64,000 nt of DNA from JBBIRW01 sp037441565 (GTDB taxonomy: Bacteria; Desulfobacterota; JBBIRW01): positions 248,001 through 312,000 of the forward strand of contig JBBIRW010000002.1 of NCBI GenBank assembly GCA_037441565.1, read 5' to 3'. Below, piece by piece: positions 1 to 9,438 of this stretch (position 1 is the first letter of the stretch; each line of letters starts with the position of its first letter). The position numbers and the translations under genes were made by a program. The notes beneath the pieces are model-generated. The model saw nothing but the letters and a program-made list of their open reading frames with translations. It ran no database searches and had not been told where the DNA came from.

Positions 1-135
1 AAATAGCTTTGATGTATAGAGAAACATGTAAATTTTGTAAACTCCATAAGAAAAAAGGATAAAAGTCAGAATAAACTTAAACATGAGAATGCGTTTTGAG
101 CGAATAGATTTACTTATACCATCATAAATCTTCAT
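1..135 (-). CDS. ftsQ: FtsQ, N-terminus only (runs off the window)
   Basis: The reading frame opens with an ATG that overlaps the ddl stop codon (ATGA at 132-135) and stays open for 45 codons to the window edge. The peptide has a short basic cytoplasmic stretch (KSIRSKR), then one hydrophobic segment (FKFILTFILF onwards), the layout of a bitopic FtsQ/DivIB N-terminus. The position directly after ddl is the conserved dcw location of ftsQ. FtsQ links the FtsBL complex to the early divisome in the inner membrane. The POTRA and beta domains lie outside the window, so the call rests on topology and synteny rather than a domain match. Confidence 0.75.
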   Translation of the reverse strand, partial: MKIYDGISKSIRSKRILMFKFILTFILFSYGVYKIYMFLYTSKLF

Positions 136-1067
136 ATCTTCAGTCTCGCATTAAGAAGAATATTCTCAACAAGGTCCGGAAAATTTATACCTGCATACTG
201 CGCGATTTTTGGAAGAAGACTCGTTGCTGTCATACCGGGGATTGTATTGACCTCCAGAACATATGGATTCATATTCTCATCGATCCTCATATCAACCCTG
301 CTGTAATAATCACAACCCAGGCACTTATGTGCTTTTTCTCCAAGTTCCATAGCCTTATCATAAACATCAGATGGAAGCCTTGCTGGCATTATATATTCTG
401 ACATACCAGGAGTATACTTTGCTTCATATGTATAGAATTGAACCTTTGGCACGATTTCAAGCACACCTATCGCCCTATTATCTAAAATTCCAACTGTAAC
501 CTCTTTTCCAGGAATAAATTTTTCAATGAGGATATATTCATCGTAACTGAATGCCAGATCCAATGCTTCATACAAATTCTCAGATGTTGATACAACATTT
601 ACACCCACAGTCGATCCCTCGCATGAAGGTTTAACAACAACAGGAAATCCAAAAGGAATATCATCTATTTTGAATTTTTCTTTTTCCTCCCTTTTCAAAA
701 TAATATATGCGGGAACAGGTATACCATGATATTCAAAAAGTTTCTTAGCAAATATCTTATTCATACCAAGGGCGCTTCCCAGGATACCTGATCCTGTATA
801 AGGAATTCTCAGCAGTTCGAGCAATCCCTGTATTGTACCATCTTCCCCGAACTTTCCATGAAGTGCAATAAATGCGATATCAATGTTAGATTTCTCAAGA
901 ACAGAACATACATCCTTATTAACATCGATAGGAAATGCGTTGTATCCTTTTTCTATAAGTGCTTTAACAATTGCGCTGCCCGTTTTTATGGATACCTCCC
1001 TTTCAGACGAGATCCCGCCTATTAAAACCCCTATCCTTTTCTTTTTCATTTCGTCACTCTTAAACAT
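132..1067 (-). CDS. ddl: D-alanine--D-alanine ligase
   Basis: ATP-grasp enzyme joining two D-alanines to make the terminal dipeptide that MurF adds to the peptidoglycan precursor. At 311 residues it has the usual length. The N-terminal GGISSEREVS segment and the C-terminal ATP/Mg-binding EVNTIPGMT (about residues 272-280) are diagnostic. Two starts are possible: the ATG at 1067, preceded by a purine-rich AGGGGTG, or the ATG six codons later (MKKKRIGVLIGG), which fits homologous N-termini better. It lies 25 bp after murB and overlaps ftsQ by 4 bp, so it is translated within the dcw operon. Confidence 0.95.
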   Translation of the reverse strand: MFKSDEMKKKRIGVLIGGISSEREVSIKTGSAIVKALIEKGYNAFPIDVNKDVCSVLEKSNIDIAFIALHGKFGEDGTIQGLLELLRIPYTGSGILGSALGMNKIFAKKLFEYHGIPVPAYIILKREEKEKFKIDDIPFGFPVVVKPSCEGSTVGVNVVSTSENLYEALDLAFSYDEYILIEKFIPGKEVTVGILDNRAIGVLEIVPKVQFYTYEAKYTPGMSEYIMPARLPSDVYDKAMELGEKAHKCLGCDYYSRVDMRIDENMNPYVLEVNTIPGMTATSLLPKIAQYAGINFPDLVENILLNARLKI

Positions 1068-1092
1068 CTGACACCCCTAAAATTTAATTTCC

Positions 1093-1995
1093 TCATAAAA
1101 TCTTCACCTCGGGCTCCAGCCATATGCCCCTTTCCTCAAAAACCCTTCTCCTTACAATATCTATTAGCTCTATAATATCCCTTGCGCTGCAGCCGCCTCT
1201 GTTTACAATAAAATTGGCATGTTCATGTGATATCATCGCTGCTCCAACTGAAAATCCCTTTAATCCAACATCTTCAATTATTTTCCCGGCAAAATCTCCT
1301 GGTGGATTTTTAAAAATGGATCCCGCATTCGGAAAGCCCGATGGCTGTGATTTTTTTCTCTTTAATTTAACTTCCTCTATCTTTTTATCTATGATACAGA
1401 CGTCCGTGTGTTCAAGCTTTAAGTAACATCCCGTTATTAATCCTCTTTGAGGAATTGAAGATTTCCTGTAACCGAATTCTATCTCAAAAACAGGGACAAC
1501 TTCTTCCTCTGCTTCCCAGTTAATGATAGCCACTTCTTTCAAAACATCTTTTATTTCTTTACCAAAAGCTCCAGCGTTCATCGCAACAGCCCCTCCTATG
1601 CTTCCTGGAATACCATACAGAAATTCTAATCCTCCAAGACAATCCTCTCTTGCAATTTTTATGAGCTGAGAAAGCCTCAAACCGGAATCACTATATACAG
1701 TCCCCTCTCTACCTATAATCCGATAATCCGTAAAATACTTCATAGGTATAATTGTTATTCCTCTCAGACCTTCATCCCTTATGATAATGTTAGTACATGC
1801 ACCAAGTATGTTTATTTTTATATTGTTATCTTTTGCAATCTTGAAAATATATCGCACGTCCTCCTTATCCCTCGGGTAAATTAGAACCTCTGCAGGACCT
1901 CCCACTCTGAATGATGTTATTCTGCTCATGGGGAATTCGAAATATATATCACCCTTAATCACTTCTTCTAAAATTCTTTTCCACATACTATTCAA
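1093..1995 (-). CDS. murB: UDP-N-acetylenolpyruvoylglucosamine reductase
   Basis: FAD- and NADPH-dependent reductase making UDP-MurNAc in the cytoplasm. The 300-residue protein has the FAD-binding segment RVGGPAEVL (residues 30-38), GGAVAMNAGAFG (134-145), YRKSS (176-180), the general-acid serine motif GSIFKNP (225-231) and the catalytic glutamate region LEPEV near the C-terminus. Codon 1 would be TTG overlapping the murC stop (TTGA); the ATG at codon 4 is an alternative. There is no strong Shine-Dalgarno, so translation is probably coupled to murC. Confidence 0.95.
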   Translation of the reverse strand: MNSMWKRILEEVIKGDIYFEFPMSRITSFRVGGPAEVLIYPRDKEDVRYIFKIAKDNNIKINILGACTNIIIRDEGLRGITIIPMKYFTDYRIIGREGTVYSDSGLRLSQLIKIAREDCLGGLEFLYGIPGSIGGAVAMNAGAFGKEIKDVLKEVAIINWEAEEEVVPVFEIEFGYRKSSIPQRGLITGCYLKLEHTDVCIIDKKIEEVKLKRKKSQPSGFPNAGSIFKNPPGDFAGKIIEDVGLKGFSVGAAMISHEHANFIVNRGGCSARDIIELIDIVRRRVFEERGIWLEPEVKIL

Positions 1996-3380
1996 CTACC
2001 TAATTGCTTATCACTTGATAATATCCTCACTATCTCATTACCAATCTGCCAAATATCACCAGCCCCAAGTGTGATTATCATATCCCCCTTCCTTAATTCA
2101 CTCAAAACAGCTCTGATAATATTATTCCAATCCCTTATATATCTTACATATCTGTGACCCGCATCACTGATAGCCTTTGCAAGTCTCATACCGCTTACAT
2201 CCTCAATCGGATCCTCACCCGCAGGGTATATGTCTGTTATAAAAAGGATGTCCGCAAGATCAAACGCATTTATAAAGTTATCAAAAAGATGGTATGTTCT
2301 CGTATAGCGATGGGGTTGAAAGATAACAATTGTTCTGCCCCCCCATCCATCCTTTGCAGCCTTCAGTGTTGCTTTTATCTCTTCTGGATGATGACCATAA
2401 TCATCAATAACGATTATCCCTTCCTCATTAAATTTTATCTGAAATCTTCTTTGAACACCGCTGAACTCCTCAAGTGCCTTTTTAACGATTCGGGTATCTA
2501 TTCCCAATTCGAAAGAAATAGTAATTACCGAAAGGCTATTCAATACATTATGAATCCCTGGCATCTTTAGATTTATCCTTGTTATATACCTTTCCTTCCA
2601 GAAAACATCAAATGAGGAACTGTATTCTTTAAGGGTAATATTCTCTGCCCTACAATCAGCTTTTGAGTAAATTCCATACGTAAAAAATTGTTTCTCAACT
2701 TTTTTTAATATATCCCTGACCCCAGGATTATCAATACAAAGAACTGAAAAACCGTAAAAGGGGACCCTGTTTATAAAATCGACAAAGGATTCTTTTATTT
2801 TTTCATAGCTTTTATAGTGATCAAGATGTTCAGGATCGATATTTGTCACAACGGTCACAGTCGGGTATAGCTTAAGGAATGTTCCGTCACTCTCATCAGC
2901 TTCAGCAACAAGAAATTCACCGCTTCCAAGTCTTGCATTGCTCCCGAAGCTGTTTAACTTTCCTCCAATAACAGCTGTTGGATCATATCCAGCATACCAG
3001 AGAAGCGTGGCTATCATTGATGTTGTAGTTGTTTTTCCATGTGTTCCAGCAACAGCTATTGAATATTTCATTCTCATTAATTCAGCAAGCATCTCCGCTC
3101 TCGGTATAACAGGAATAGATTTCTGCCGAGCAGAGACAAGTTCCACATTGTCTTTCTTTATTGCAGATGAATAAACTACAATATCAGCATCTGTTACATT
3201 TTCACTTGAATGTATGTAATATATTTTTGCTCCAAGTTTTTCCAATCTTCTCGTTATCTCTGTCTCCTTTATATCAGAACCACTGACCTTATATCCGAGA
3301 TTTATTAGCACTTCAGCAATACCGCTCATTCCAGCACCACCAATTCCGACAAAATGTATCTTCATATCCTTCCTGTACAT
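1992..3380 (-). CDS. murC: UDP-N-acetylmuramate--L-alanine ligase
   Basis: Adds L-alanine to UDP-MurNAc using ATP, the first amino acid of the stem peptide. The 462-residue protein has a Rossmann-type N-terminus (HFVGIGGAGMSG), the Mur-ligase P-loop GTHGKTTTT (residues 112-120) and the central EADESDGTF motif. The ATG at 3380 has a well-spaced GGAG six bases upstream; a second ATG at codon 6 has an SD too close to use. It overlaps murG by 19 bp and murB by 3-4 bp. A paralogous recycling ligase, Mpl, is encoded at 33219-34628. Confidence 0.96.
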   Translation of the reverse strand: MYRKDMKIHFVGIGGAGMSGIAEVLINLGYKVSGSDIKETEITRRLEKLGAKIYYIHSSENVTDADIVVYSSAIKKDNVELVSARQKSIPVIPRAEMLAELMRMKYSIAVAGTHGKTTTTSMIATLLWYAGYDPTAVIGGKLNSFGSNARLGSGEFLVAEADESDGTFLKLYPTVTVVTNIDPEHLDHYKSYEKIKESFVDFINRVPFYGFSVLCIDNPGVRDILKKVEKQFFTYGIYSKADCRAENITLKEYSSSFDVFWKERYITRINLKMPGIHNVLNSLSVITISFELGIDTRIVKKALEEFSGVQRRFQIKFNEEGIIVIDDYGHHPEEIKATLKAAKDGWGGRTIVIFQPHRYTRTYHLFDNFINAFDLADILFITDIYPAGEDPIEDVSGMRLAKAISDAGHRYVRYIRDWNNIIRAVLSELRKGDMIITLGAGDIWQIGNEIVRILSSDKQLGS

Positions 3381-4474
3381 GAAAAACTCCTATTGCTCCC
3401 ATCGATAAGTTTTAAACATTCCTCGATGATCCTTCTTCCCGCATCAGGCATAGCAAGTTTTCTCGCGCAATTGCCCATGTTTTCGAGAAGCTTCCTGTTA
3501 GAATAAAGCCTCATTATATGTGAGGCAATCAGTGATCCAGTAAGTTCGTCATTCTTAATCATAATAGAGGCGCCATTTTTCACCATATAAAGCGCATTGA
3601 TCTCCTGATGATTGTGTGCTGCATAAGGATAAGGGATCAGGATCGAAGCCTTCCCGGATATACAGATCTCTGCAATACTGCTCGCACCCGATCTGCATAT
3701 AATGAGATCTGCGTTTACGAGGACATCTGCCATATCGTATATAAATGATCTTATCTCAGCATCAAAGCCTTTCTTTCTATAACACTCCTCTATAAATTCC
3801 CTTTCTTTTTCACCTGTCTGATGAATTATCCTTAAATCCCCTTTTGTATCTTCCAGATAATCCAGTGCTTCCACCATCTTTTCATTAATATGATGTGACC
3901 CCTGACTTCCGCCAAACACGAGCAGTGTAAATCTGCTGTCCCTCTTTTTAGAATATTCAATAGCTTCAAGAAACTTTCTCCTTACTGGAAGCCCTGTTAG
4001 CAAAACCTTCCCCTCAGGGAAAAATGCGCTGCTTTCCGGAAATGTAATGAAAATCCTGTCAACTATCCTTCCAAGAAATCTATTTGCTATTCCAGGGATA
4101 CTGTTCTGTTCATGAATTACTGTTTTCTTACCGGCAATTCTACCGGCAATAACGCCAGGAACAGAAACATAACCACCAACTCCAAGAATAATATCTGCGT
4201 TCCATTTCTTAATGATCCGTATACAATCAAAAACTCCTTTCATCAATATCACGGATGCTTTTAATTTTTCCAAAATCCTTTTTCCTTCAAATGCTCGAGC
4301 CTCTATTCTTATAAAATTCCACCCCTCTTTTGGAAGAATCCTTCCCTCTATCCCCCTTTCTGAACCAACAAATGCAACATCACCATCAGTAATTATCCTT
4401 CTGAACTCCTCAGCAATCGAAATTGCAGGAAATAAATGACCTCCTGTTCCGCCACCACATATAAGGAGCCTCAT
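3362..4474 (-). CDS. murG: Lipid II synthase (UDP-GlcNAc transferase MurG)
   Basis: Membrane-associated GT28 glycosyltransferase that adds GlcNAc to lipid I on the cytoplasmic face. The N-terminal glycine-rich loop GGGTGGH (residues 7-13), HEQNSIPG, and GGSQGSHHIN at the start of the C-terminal UDP-binding domain are typical. Length is 370 residues, close to the family norm. The start ATG overlaps the ftsW stop by 4 bp and follows a GGAGGAGAG stretch. Confidence 0.96.
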   Translation of the reverse strand: MRLLICGGGTGGHLFPAISIAEEFRRIITDGDVAFVGSERGIEGRILPKEGWNFIRIEARAFEGKRILEKLKASVILMKGVFDCIRIIKKWNADIILGVGGYVSVPGVIAGRIAGKKTVIHEQNSIPGIANRFLGRIVDRIFITFPESSAFFPEGKVLLTGLPVRRKFLEAIEYSKKRDSRFTLLVFGGSQGSHHINEKMVEALDYLEDTKGDLRIIHQTGEKEREFIEECYRKKGFDAEIRSFIYDMADVLVNADLIICRSGASSIAEICISGKASILIPYPYAAHNHQEINALYMVKNGASIMIKNDELTGSLIASHIMRLYSNRKLLENMGNCARKLAMPDAGRRIIEECLKLIDGSNRSFSCTGRI

Positions 4475-5559
4475 CTCTCCTCCATTCGTGAAGCGATGCT
4501 CATCAATACTCCTGCCTCAGTCATATTAACAATAAGTGATGAACCCCCGTAACTTATAAATGGAAGGGTAAGACCTTTAGGTGGTAGCAACCCCATCACA
4601 ACACCCATATGAATGAATGCCTGAATACCAATTGCGGATGTAATACCTGTAGCGAGAAGACAACCGAATCTATCATTTGCTTTTAATGCTATCCTGAAAC
4701 CTTCCATTATAAACAGGGAAAATAATGCTATGATAAATAAAACACCGAGAAATCCATATTCCTCAGCTATTACAGAAAAGATAAAATCCGTGTGTGCCTG
4801 GGGGATATAAAAAAGTTTCTGTTTACCTTCCCCAGGACCTACCCCCAGAAGCCCTCCAGATCCAAATGCTATAAATGACTGGATAATCTGAAAACCATAA
4901 CCAGCAGGATCCGCCCATGGATCAATAAAAGCGAGGATCCTTCTGAACCTATACTTTTTATTTGCTATCACATAATAGAGCAGGGGGAGTGCAGTTATAA
5001 AGGATACGAAAAGATATCTCAATCTCAGACCGCCAGCCAAAACCATTGTTATCAATATAAGCATAATTATCACACATGTACCAAGATCTGGCTCTTTGTA
5101 TATCAGAAAGATAATCGGCGTTATCATAATTAAATAGGGAAGAAAACCATAGAGAAAACTTTTCATCCTCTCTCCCTTTTTTTCAATTGAATGTGCAAGG
5201 TATACAATAATTGAAAGCTTTGCAAGTTCTGCAGGCTGGAAAGAAAAACCACGGATACCAATCCACCTTCTCGCCCCATCCACTGTTCTCCCGATACCAG
5301 GCAAAAGTACGAGAATCAGGAGTAAAATTGTAAATATGAAAAGAGGGAAATACAATTTTCTCCAGTTTTGATAATCCATTTTCCAGCTTATAAACATCAA
5401 GGTAAATCCTATTATCATATTGATCAGATGCCTTTTAAGAAAATAGGCCTCATCACCAAACCTTTTCATACCGAGTATTGAACTTGAACTGTAAACAGCT
5501 ATAATTCCTGCAGCAAGCATAAATAATACGATGAATGCTAAACGAGGAATCCTGATCAA
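4471..5559 (-). CDS. ftsW: SEDS peptidoglycan glycosyltransferase FtsW
   Basis: Polytopic inner-membrane protein of the SEDS family, which polymerises septal lipid II together with FtsI. The 362-residue sequence has about ten hydrophobic segments, the loop GRTVDGARRWI, VIAEEYGFLG and the C-terminal FISYGGSS motif. It sits between murD (3-bp gap) and murG (4-bp overlap), the standard dcw place that separates FtsW from the elongation paralogue RodA. Confidence 0.94.
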   Translation of the reverse strand: MIRIPRLAFIVLFMLAAGIIAVYSSSSILGMKRFGDEAYFLKRHLINMIIGFTLMFISWKMDYQNWRKLYFPLFIFTILLLILVLLPGIGRTVDGARRWIGIRGFSFQPAELAKLSIIVYLAHSIEKKGERMKSFLYGFLPYLIMITPIIFLIYKEPDLGTCVIIMLILITMVLAGGLRLRYLFVSFITALPLLYYVIANKKYRFRRILAFIDPWADPAGYGFQIIQSFIAFGSGGLLGVGPGEGKQKLFYIPQAHTDFIFSVIAEEYGFLGVLFIIALFSLFIMEGFRIALKANDRFGCLLATGITSAIGIQAFIHMGVVMGLLPPKGLTLPFISYGGSSLIVNMTEAGVLMSIASRMEER

Positions 5560-5562
5560 CTA

Positions 5563-6942
5563 TTAATTTCCTCCTGCCTCTTCTGATACCAGAAGGTTTC
5601 TAACAATATTTTTGAACATTTCTCCTCTTTCTTCATAATCCCTGAACATATCAAAACTTGCACAACCAGGAGAAAGAAGCACAACATCACCAGGATCCGC
5701 AATCCTGAACGCCTTCTTTACAGCATCATCCATGCTTTCCGCCAATTCTGTATATGTCACCTCACAAAGCGCATCCTTTATTTTATCCCTTGCCTCACCA
5801 ATAAGGATTGATGCCTTCACCCTGCCTTTTACCTTATTCTTCAGAATGTTAAAATCGCTTCCTTTATCCCTTCCACCAGCAATCAGAATTATACTTTCAT
5901 TAAAACTCTCAATTGCCCTTATAACCGAATTAACGTTTGTTCCCTTTGAATCATTGTAGAACTTAACACCTTTTATTTCTTTTACAAACTCAATTCTGTG
6001 AGGAACACCCTTAAATGTTTCTATTCCATACTGAATATCATCCCTGCTTAGACCCATTATTTCATTTACAGCAATAGCAGCCATAAGATTTTCTATATTA
6101 TGAATTCCCCTCAGATGGAATCTCTCGAGAAAATACTCATGGACTAATTCTTTTGCATATGAGATTATGGATTTCCCATTAAAAATAACAATGCCATTCT
6201 TTAAATGTTTACTGTTTTTAGTAAATGAAATTACCTTACTCCTGATTCCATCTGATGCCTTTTTAACATTTTCATCATCCATATTGATAACAGCAAAATC
6301 TTCATCATTTTGATTTTTAAATATTCTCGATTTTATATATCGATAATTTTCGAATGTTTTGTGTCTGTCAATATGGTCTTCGGTTATATTCAACAAAACC
6401 GCAATTTTCGGCCTGAACTCATATGTACTCTCAAGTTGAAAACTGCTAACCTCAACAACAGCAATGTCCCATTTGTCATAATCGTTTAGAAACTCAATCA
6501 ATGGCCTACCTATGTTTCCCCCAACAAATGCTCTCCTTCCGGATACAAGGAGAAAATGACCTATCATTGATGTTGTTGTTGTTTTACCATTTGTGCCCGT
6601 AATACCGATAATTGGCTTATTAATATATCTGAAAGCGAATTCAATTTCACCAAGAACAGGAATACCCCTTTTCCTCTTTTCCTCAAGAATCTCCAGATCA
6701 TAAGGAACACCGGGGCTTATAATTATCATATCCGCATCTTTATAAGCTTCTTCATTATTTCCACCAAGATAGCATTTTTCAGCAAACTGCAGCACTCTTC
6801 TTGCTTCATCCCTCAGTTCTTCTTCTTTTCTCACATCAGAAACAGTTATGTTCGCTCCCATTCTTTTGAGAAACTCTACCAATCTGATCCCTGTTATACC
6901 CAGACCAACAACTGTTACTTTCCTACCATTTAGCTCAAACAT
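5563..6942 (-). CDS. murD: UDP-N-acetylmuramoyl-L-alanine--D-glutamate ligase
   Basis: ATP-dependent ligase adding D-glutamate to UDP-MurNAc-L-Ala. The 459-residue sequence has an N-terminal Rossmann domain (VVGLGITG), the P-loop GTNGKTTTT (about residues 116-124), the NITEDHIDRH segment and a C-terminal domain with YNDSKGTN and LLSPGCASFD. It is separated from mraY by 2 bp and from ftsW by 3 bp. Confidence 0.96.
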   Translation of the reverse strand: MFELNGRKVTVVGLGITGIRLVEFLKRMGANITVSDVRKEEELRDEARRVLQFAEKCYLGGNNEEAYKDADMIIISPGVPYDLEILEEKRKRGIPVLGEIEFAFRYINKPIIGITGTNGKTTTTSMIGHFLLVSGRRAFVGGNIGRPLIEFLNDYDKWDIAVVEVSSFQLESTYEFRPKIAVLLNITEDHIDRHKTFENYRYIKSRIFKNQNDEDFAVINMDDENVKKASDGIRSKVISFTKNSKHLKNGIVIFNGKSIISYAKELVHEYFLERFHLRGIHNIENLMAAIAVNEIMGLSRDDIQYGIETFKGVPHRIEFVKEIKGVKFYNDSKGTNVNSVIRAIESFNESIILIAGGRDKGSDFNILKNKVKGRVKASILIGEARDKIKDALCEVTYTELAESMDDAVKKAFRIADPGDVVLLSPGCASFDMFRDYEERGEMFKNIVRNLLVSEEAGGN

Positions 6943-6944
6943 TC

Positions 6945-8021
6945 CTACCTCAGTTTTAATGTGCTTATCGCAATTAGTGCGAGTATTACTGAAATTATCC
7001 AGAATCTAACAATAATCTTTGGCTCAGCCCATCCCTTCAACTCAAAGTGGTGATGAATGGGTGCCATTCTGAAAATCCTTTTTCTCCACATCTTGTAAGA
7101 GAAAACCTGAAATATCACCGAAAGTGCCTCAATGACAAATACACCACCTACAATTACAAGAAGGATTTCCTGTTTTGAGATTATCGCAAGGGCTCCAAGG
7201 GCAGCACCGAGCGATAGGGATCCAACATCACCCATGAATACCTGTGCAGGATATGCATTGAACCAGAGAAACCCGAGCCCCGCTCCCAGAAGTGCACCGC
7301 AAAATATGGATAGTTCCCCCGCACCGGGAACATAAGGGATCTGCAGATACTGTGCGATCTTCACATGACCTGAAAGGTAACAGAATAGCATATATGTTCC
7401 TGCAGTAATCATTATCGGTCCAATGGCAAGTCCATCCAGTCCATCAGTCAAATTAACAGCATTAGATGCACCGACTATAACAATAATCATAAGGATCGGA
7501 TATAAGATACCAAGATCAGGCCTTATATTTTTGAAAAATGGAAGTGTCAGTTCGGATTTAAAATCAGGTCTGGAATATATGTAAATCGTGAAGGCTGCTG
7601 CGAAAATGATCTGCCAGAGAAGCTTATATCTCGGCCAAATTCCTTCAGGACTCCTCATGATAAACTTTTTATAATCATCTATGAACCCAAGGATTCCAAA
7701 GGACAGGACAATAAAAATAACAGACCAGATATAACCATTTCTGAGATTTGCCCAGAGCAGTGTTGGAATAACTGCTGATATAATTATCAGGACTCCACCC
7801 ATTGTTGGAGTACCTTCTTTTTTAAAATGTGTCGGTGGACCATCGTTCCTTATTGTCTGAGATATTTTGTGGGAATTAAGAATTGCTATAAGTTTTGGAC
7901 CGATTATGAAAGCAATAATAAGTGCTGTTATAGTAGCATATATCGTCCGAAATGTTATATATTTGAAAACATTGAATACAGAGATCTTTGTGTGTAAGGG
8001 GTATAAAAGATGATATAGCAT
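6945..8021 (-). CDS. mraY: Phospho-N-acetylmuramoyl-pentapeptide transferase
   Basis: Integral membrane transferase making lipid I from UDP-MurNAc-pentapeptide and undecaprenyl phosphate. It has about ten transmembrane segments, the conserved FNVFKYITFR start, PTMGGVLI, the aspartate motifs FIDDYKK and NLTDGLDGLA, and the cytoplasmic APIHHHFE motif. The frame stays open to a TTG at 8042, but that codon lies inside the GGGAGGAG ribosome-binding site. The ATG at 8021 gives 358 residues and matches homologous N-termini. Confidence 0.96.
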   Translation of the reverse strand: MLYHLLYPLHTKISVFNVFKYITFRTIYATITALIIAFIIGPKLIAILNSHKISQTIRNDGPPTHFKKEGTPTMGGVLIIISAVIPTLLWANLRNGYIWSVIFIVLSFGILGFIDDYKKFIMRSPEGIWPRYKLLWQIIFAAAFTIYIYSRPDFKSELTLPFFKNIRPDLGILYPILMIIVIVGASNAVNLTDGLDGLAIGPIMITAGTYMLFCYLSGHVKIAQYLQIPYVPGAGELSIFCGALLGAGLGFLWFNAYPAQVFMGDVGSLSLGAALGALAIISKQEILLVIVGGVFVIEALSVIFQVFSYKMWRKRIFRMAPIHHHFELKGWAEPKIIVRFWIISVILALIAISTLKLR

Positions 8022-8025
8022 ACCT

Positions 8026-9438
8026 TCAGCACTCCTCCCCAAAAGTATCTTTCAGATGATCAACAAACCATTCCATCTTCATTGCCCTTGATCCCTTAAT
8101 GAGCACTATATCGCCGGGCTTAATGTAAGATTTAAGGAGATCAAGAATTTCTTCTTTATTATCCGCTCTGAATACACTTCTCATACCGCAACATCTCGCA
8201 CCCTTCTCAATAAATGATGAAAACTCACCCACAGTAAAAATACAATCAAAACCAAGCCTTGCAGCTTCCTCACCAACTTCCTTGTGACCCTGTTCTGAAT
8301 AATCACCAAGTTCCTTCATATCCCCGAGAACTGCTATCGCCCTTCTCTGAGCGGAAAACTGCTTGATCGTTTTCATTGCGGTTACTGTGGAAAATGGACT
8401 TGCATTGTATGTATCATCTATCAGCATTATTCCATCTCTCAGATGCACGATATTCAACCTCCCCTTCACCGCCTTAATCCCGGATGCACCCATAACAACT
8501 GCATCCACAGATGCACCAAGAGAGATTGAGATACCAGTGGCAGCAAGAAGGTTATATAAATAATGTTCGCCAGGAAGGGGAAACTGCAGGGTTATTTCCT
8601 TTCCTGAAATTTTTAAATTTATCATCCACCCCTTTAGACCCAGCGACTCCTTTTTTGGAATGTAGATATCTGAATCATGATTGAGTGAGTAGAAGATCTT
8701 CCTGCCCTTAAAGTTTTCCGATTCCCTCACAACCAGTGAATCATCAGCATTTACAATAGCAATACCATCAGGAGGGAGTAGCCTGTATACATACCCTTTT
8801 TCCCTTGCTACCCCTTCAAGGCTCCCCAGTTTTTCGAGGTGAACCTTTCTGATATTGGTTATAACACTGACATCCGGAAGTGCTATCTCCATAAGTCTTT
8901 TTATTTCGCCTATCTCATTGGTTCCCATCTCGAGGATACATCTTTCATGAACCTCCTCAAGCTCGAGAAGTGTAAGGGGAAGTCCAATGAGATTATTCCA
9001 GTTCCCTCTGCTTTTAATGACACTGAATTCTTTTTCGAGAATGGATGCTACAATTTCCTTTGTTGTTGTTTTTCCCGCTGAACCTGTAATGGAGCCAATC
9101 TTAACACTGTGCCTCATTCTCCACCATCGTGCAAAATCACCCAGTGCAACAAGCGGATCATCAACAGCTACAATACATGCATTCCCGAGAGGCTCCATAC
9201 TGAAATCCACCTTAAAGTCCATCCTCACAACAGCTCCTGCAGCCCCTTTATTGATTGCATCCACAACAAAATCGTGACCATCCCTTTCCACCCCCCTGAG
9301 GGCAAAAAACATATATCCCTTCTGTATTGTTCTTGAATCGATGGATACACCATAAAAACAACGATCTGAACTTCCTGAAATGAGGCTCCCGCTGCATGCT
9401 TTAAGGAGATCACTTATCCTCATGGGACGGTTACTCAT
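8026..9438 (-). CDS. murF: UDP-MurNAc-tripeptide--D-Ala-D-Ala ligase
   Basis: Adds the D-Ala-D-Ala dipeptide made by Ddl, completing the cytoplasmic pentapeptide precursor. The 470-residue Mur ligase has SIDSRTIQKG near the N-terminus, the P-loop GSAGKTTTK (residues 119-127), LEMGTNEIGEI and IDDTYNASP. The ATG at 9438 overlaps the murE stop by 8 bp; another ATG five codons in is possible. Gene order murE-murF-mraY is the classic one. Confidence 0.95.
   Translation of the reverse strand: MSNRPMRISDLLKACSGSLISGSSDRCFYGVSIDSRTIQKGYMFFALRGVERDGHDFVVDAINKGAAGAVVRMDFKVDFSMEPLGNACIVAVDDPLVALGDFARWWRMRHSVKIGSITGSAGKTTTKEIVASILEKEFSVIKSRGNWNNLIGLPLTLLELEEVHERCILEMGTNEIGEIKRLMEIALPDVSVITNIRKVHLEKLGSLEGVAREKGYVYRLLPPDGIAIVNADDSLVVRESENFKGRKIFYSLNHDSDIYIPKKESLGLKGWMINLKISGKEITLQFPLPGEHYLYNLLAATGISISLGASVDAVVMGASGIKAVKGRLNIVHLRDGIMLIDDTYNASPFSTVTAMKTIKQFSAQRRAIAVLGDMKELGDYSEQGHKEVGEEAARLGFDCIFTVGEFSSFIEKGARCCGMRSVFRADNKEEILDLLKSYIKPGDIVLIKGSRAMKMEWFVDHLKDTFGEEC

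Noticed and set aside
8022..8042. TTG start for MraY
   Set aside because: The codon lies in the SD sequence for the ATG at 8021, and the added residues do not match MraY N-termini.
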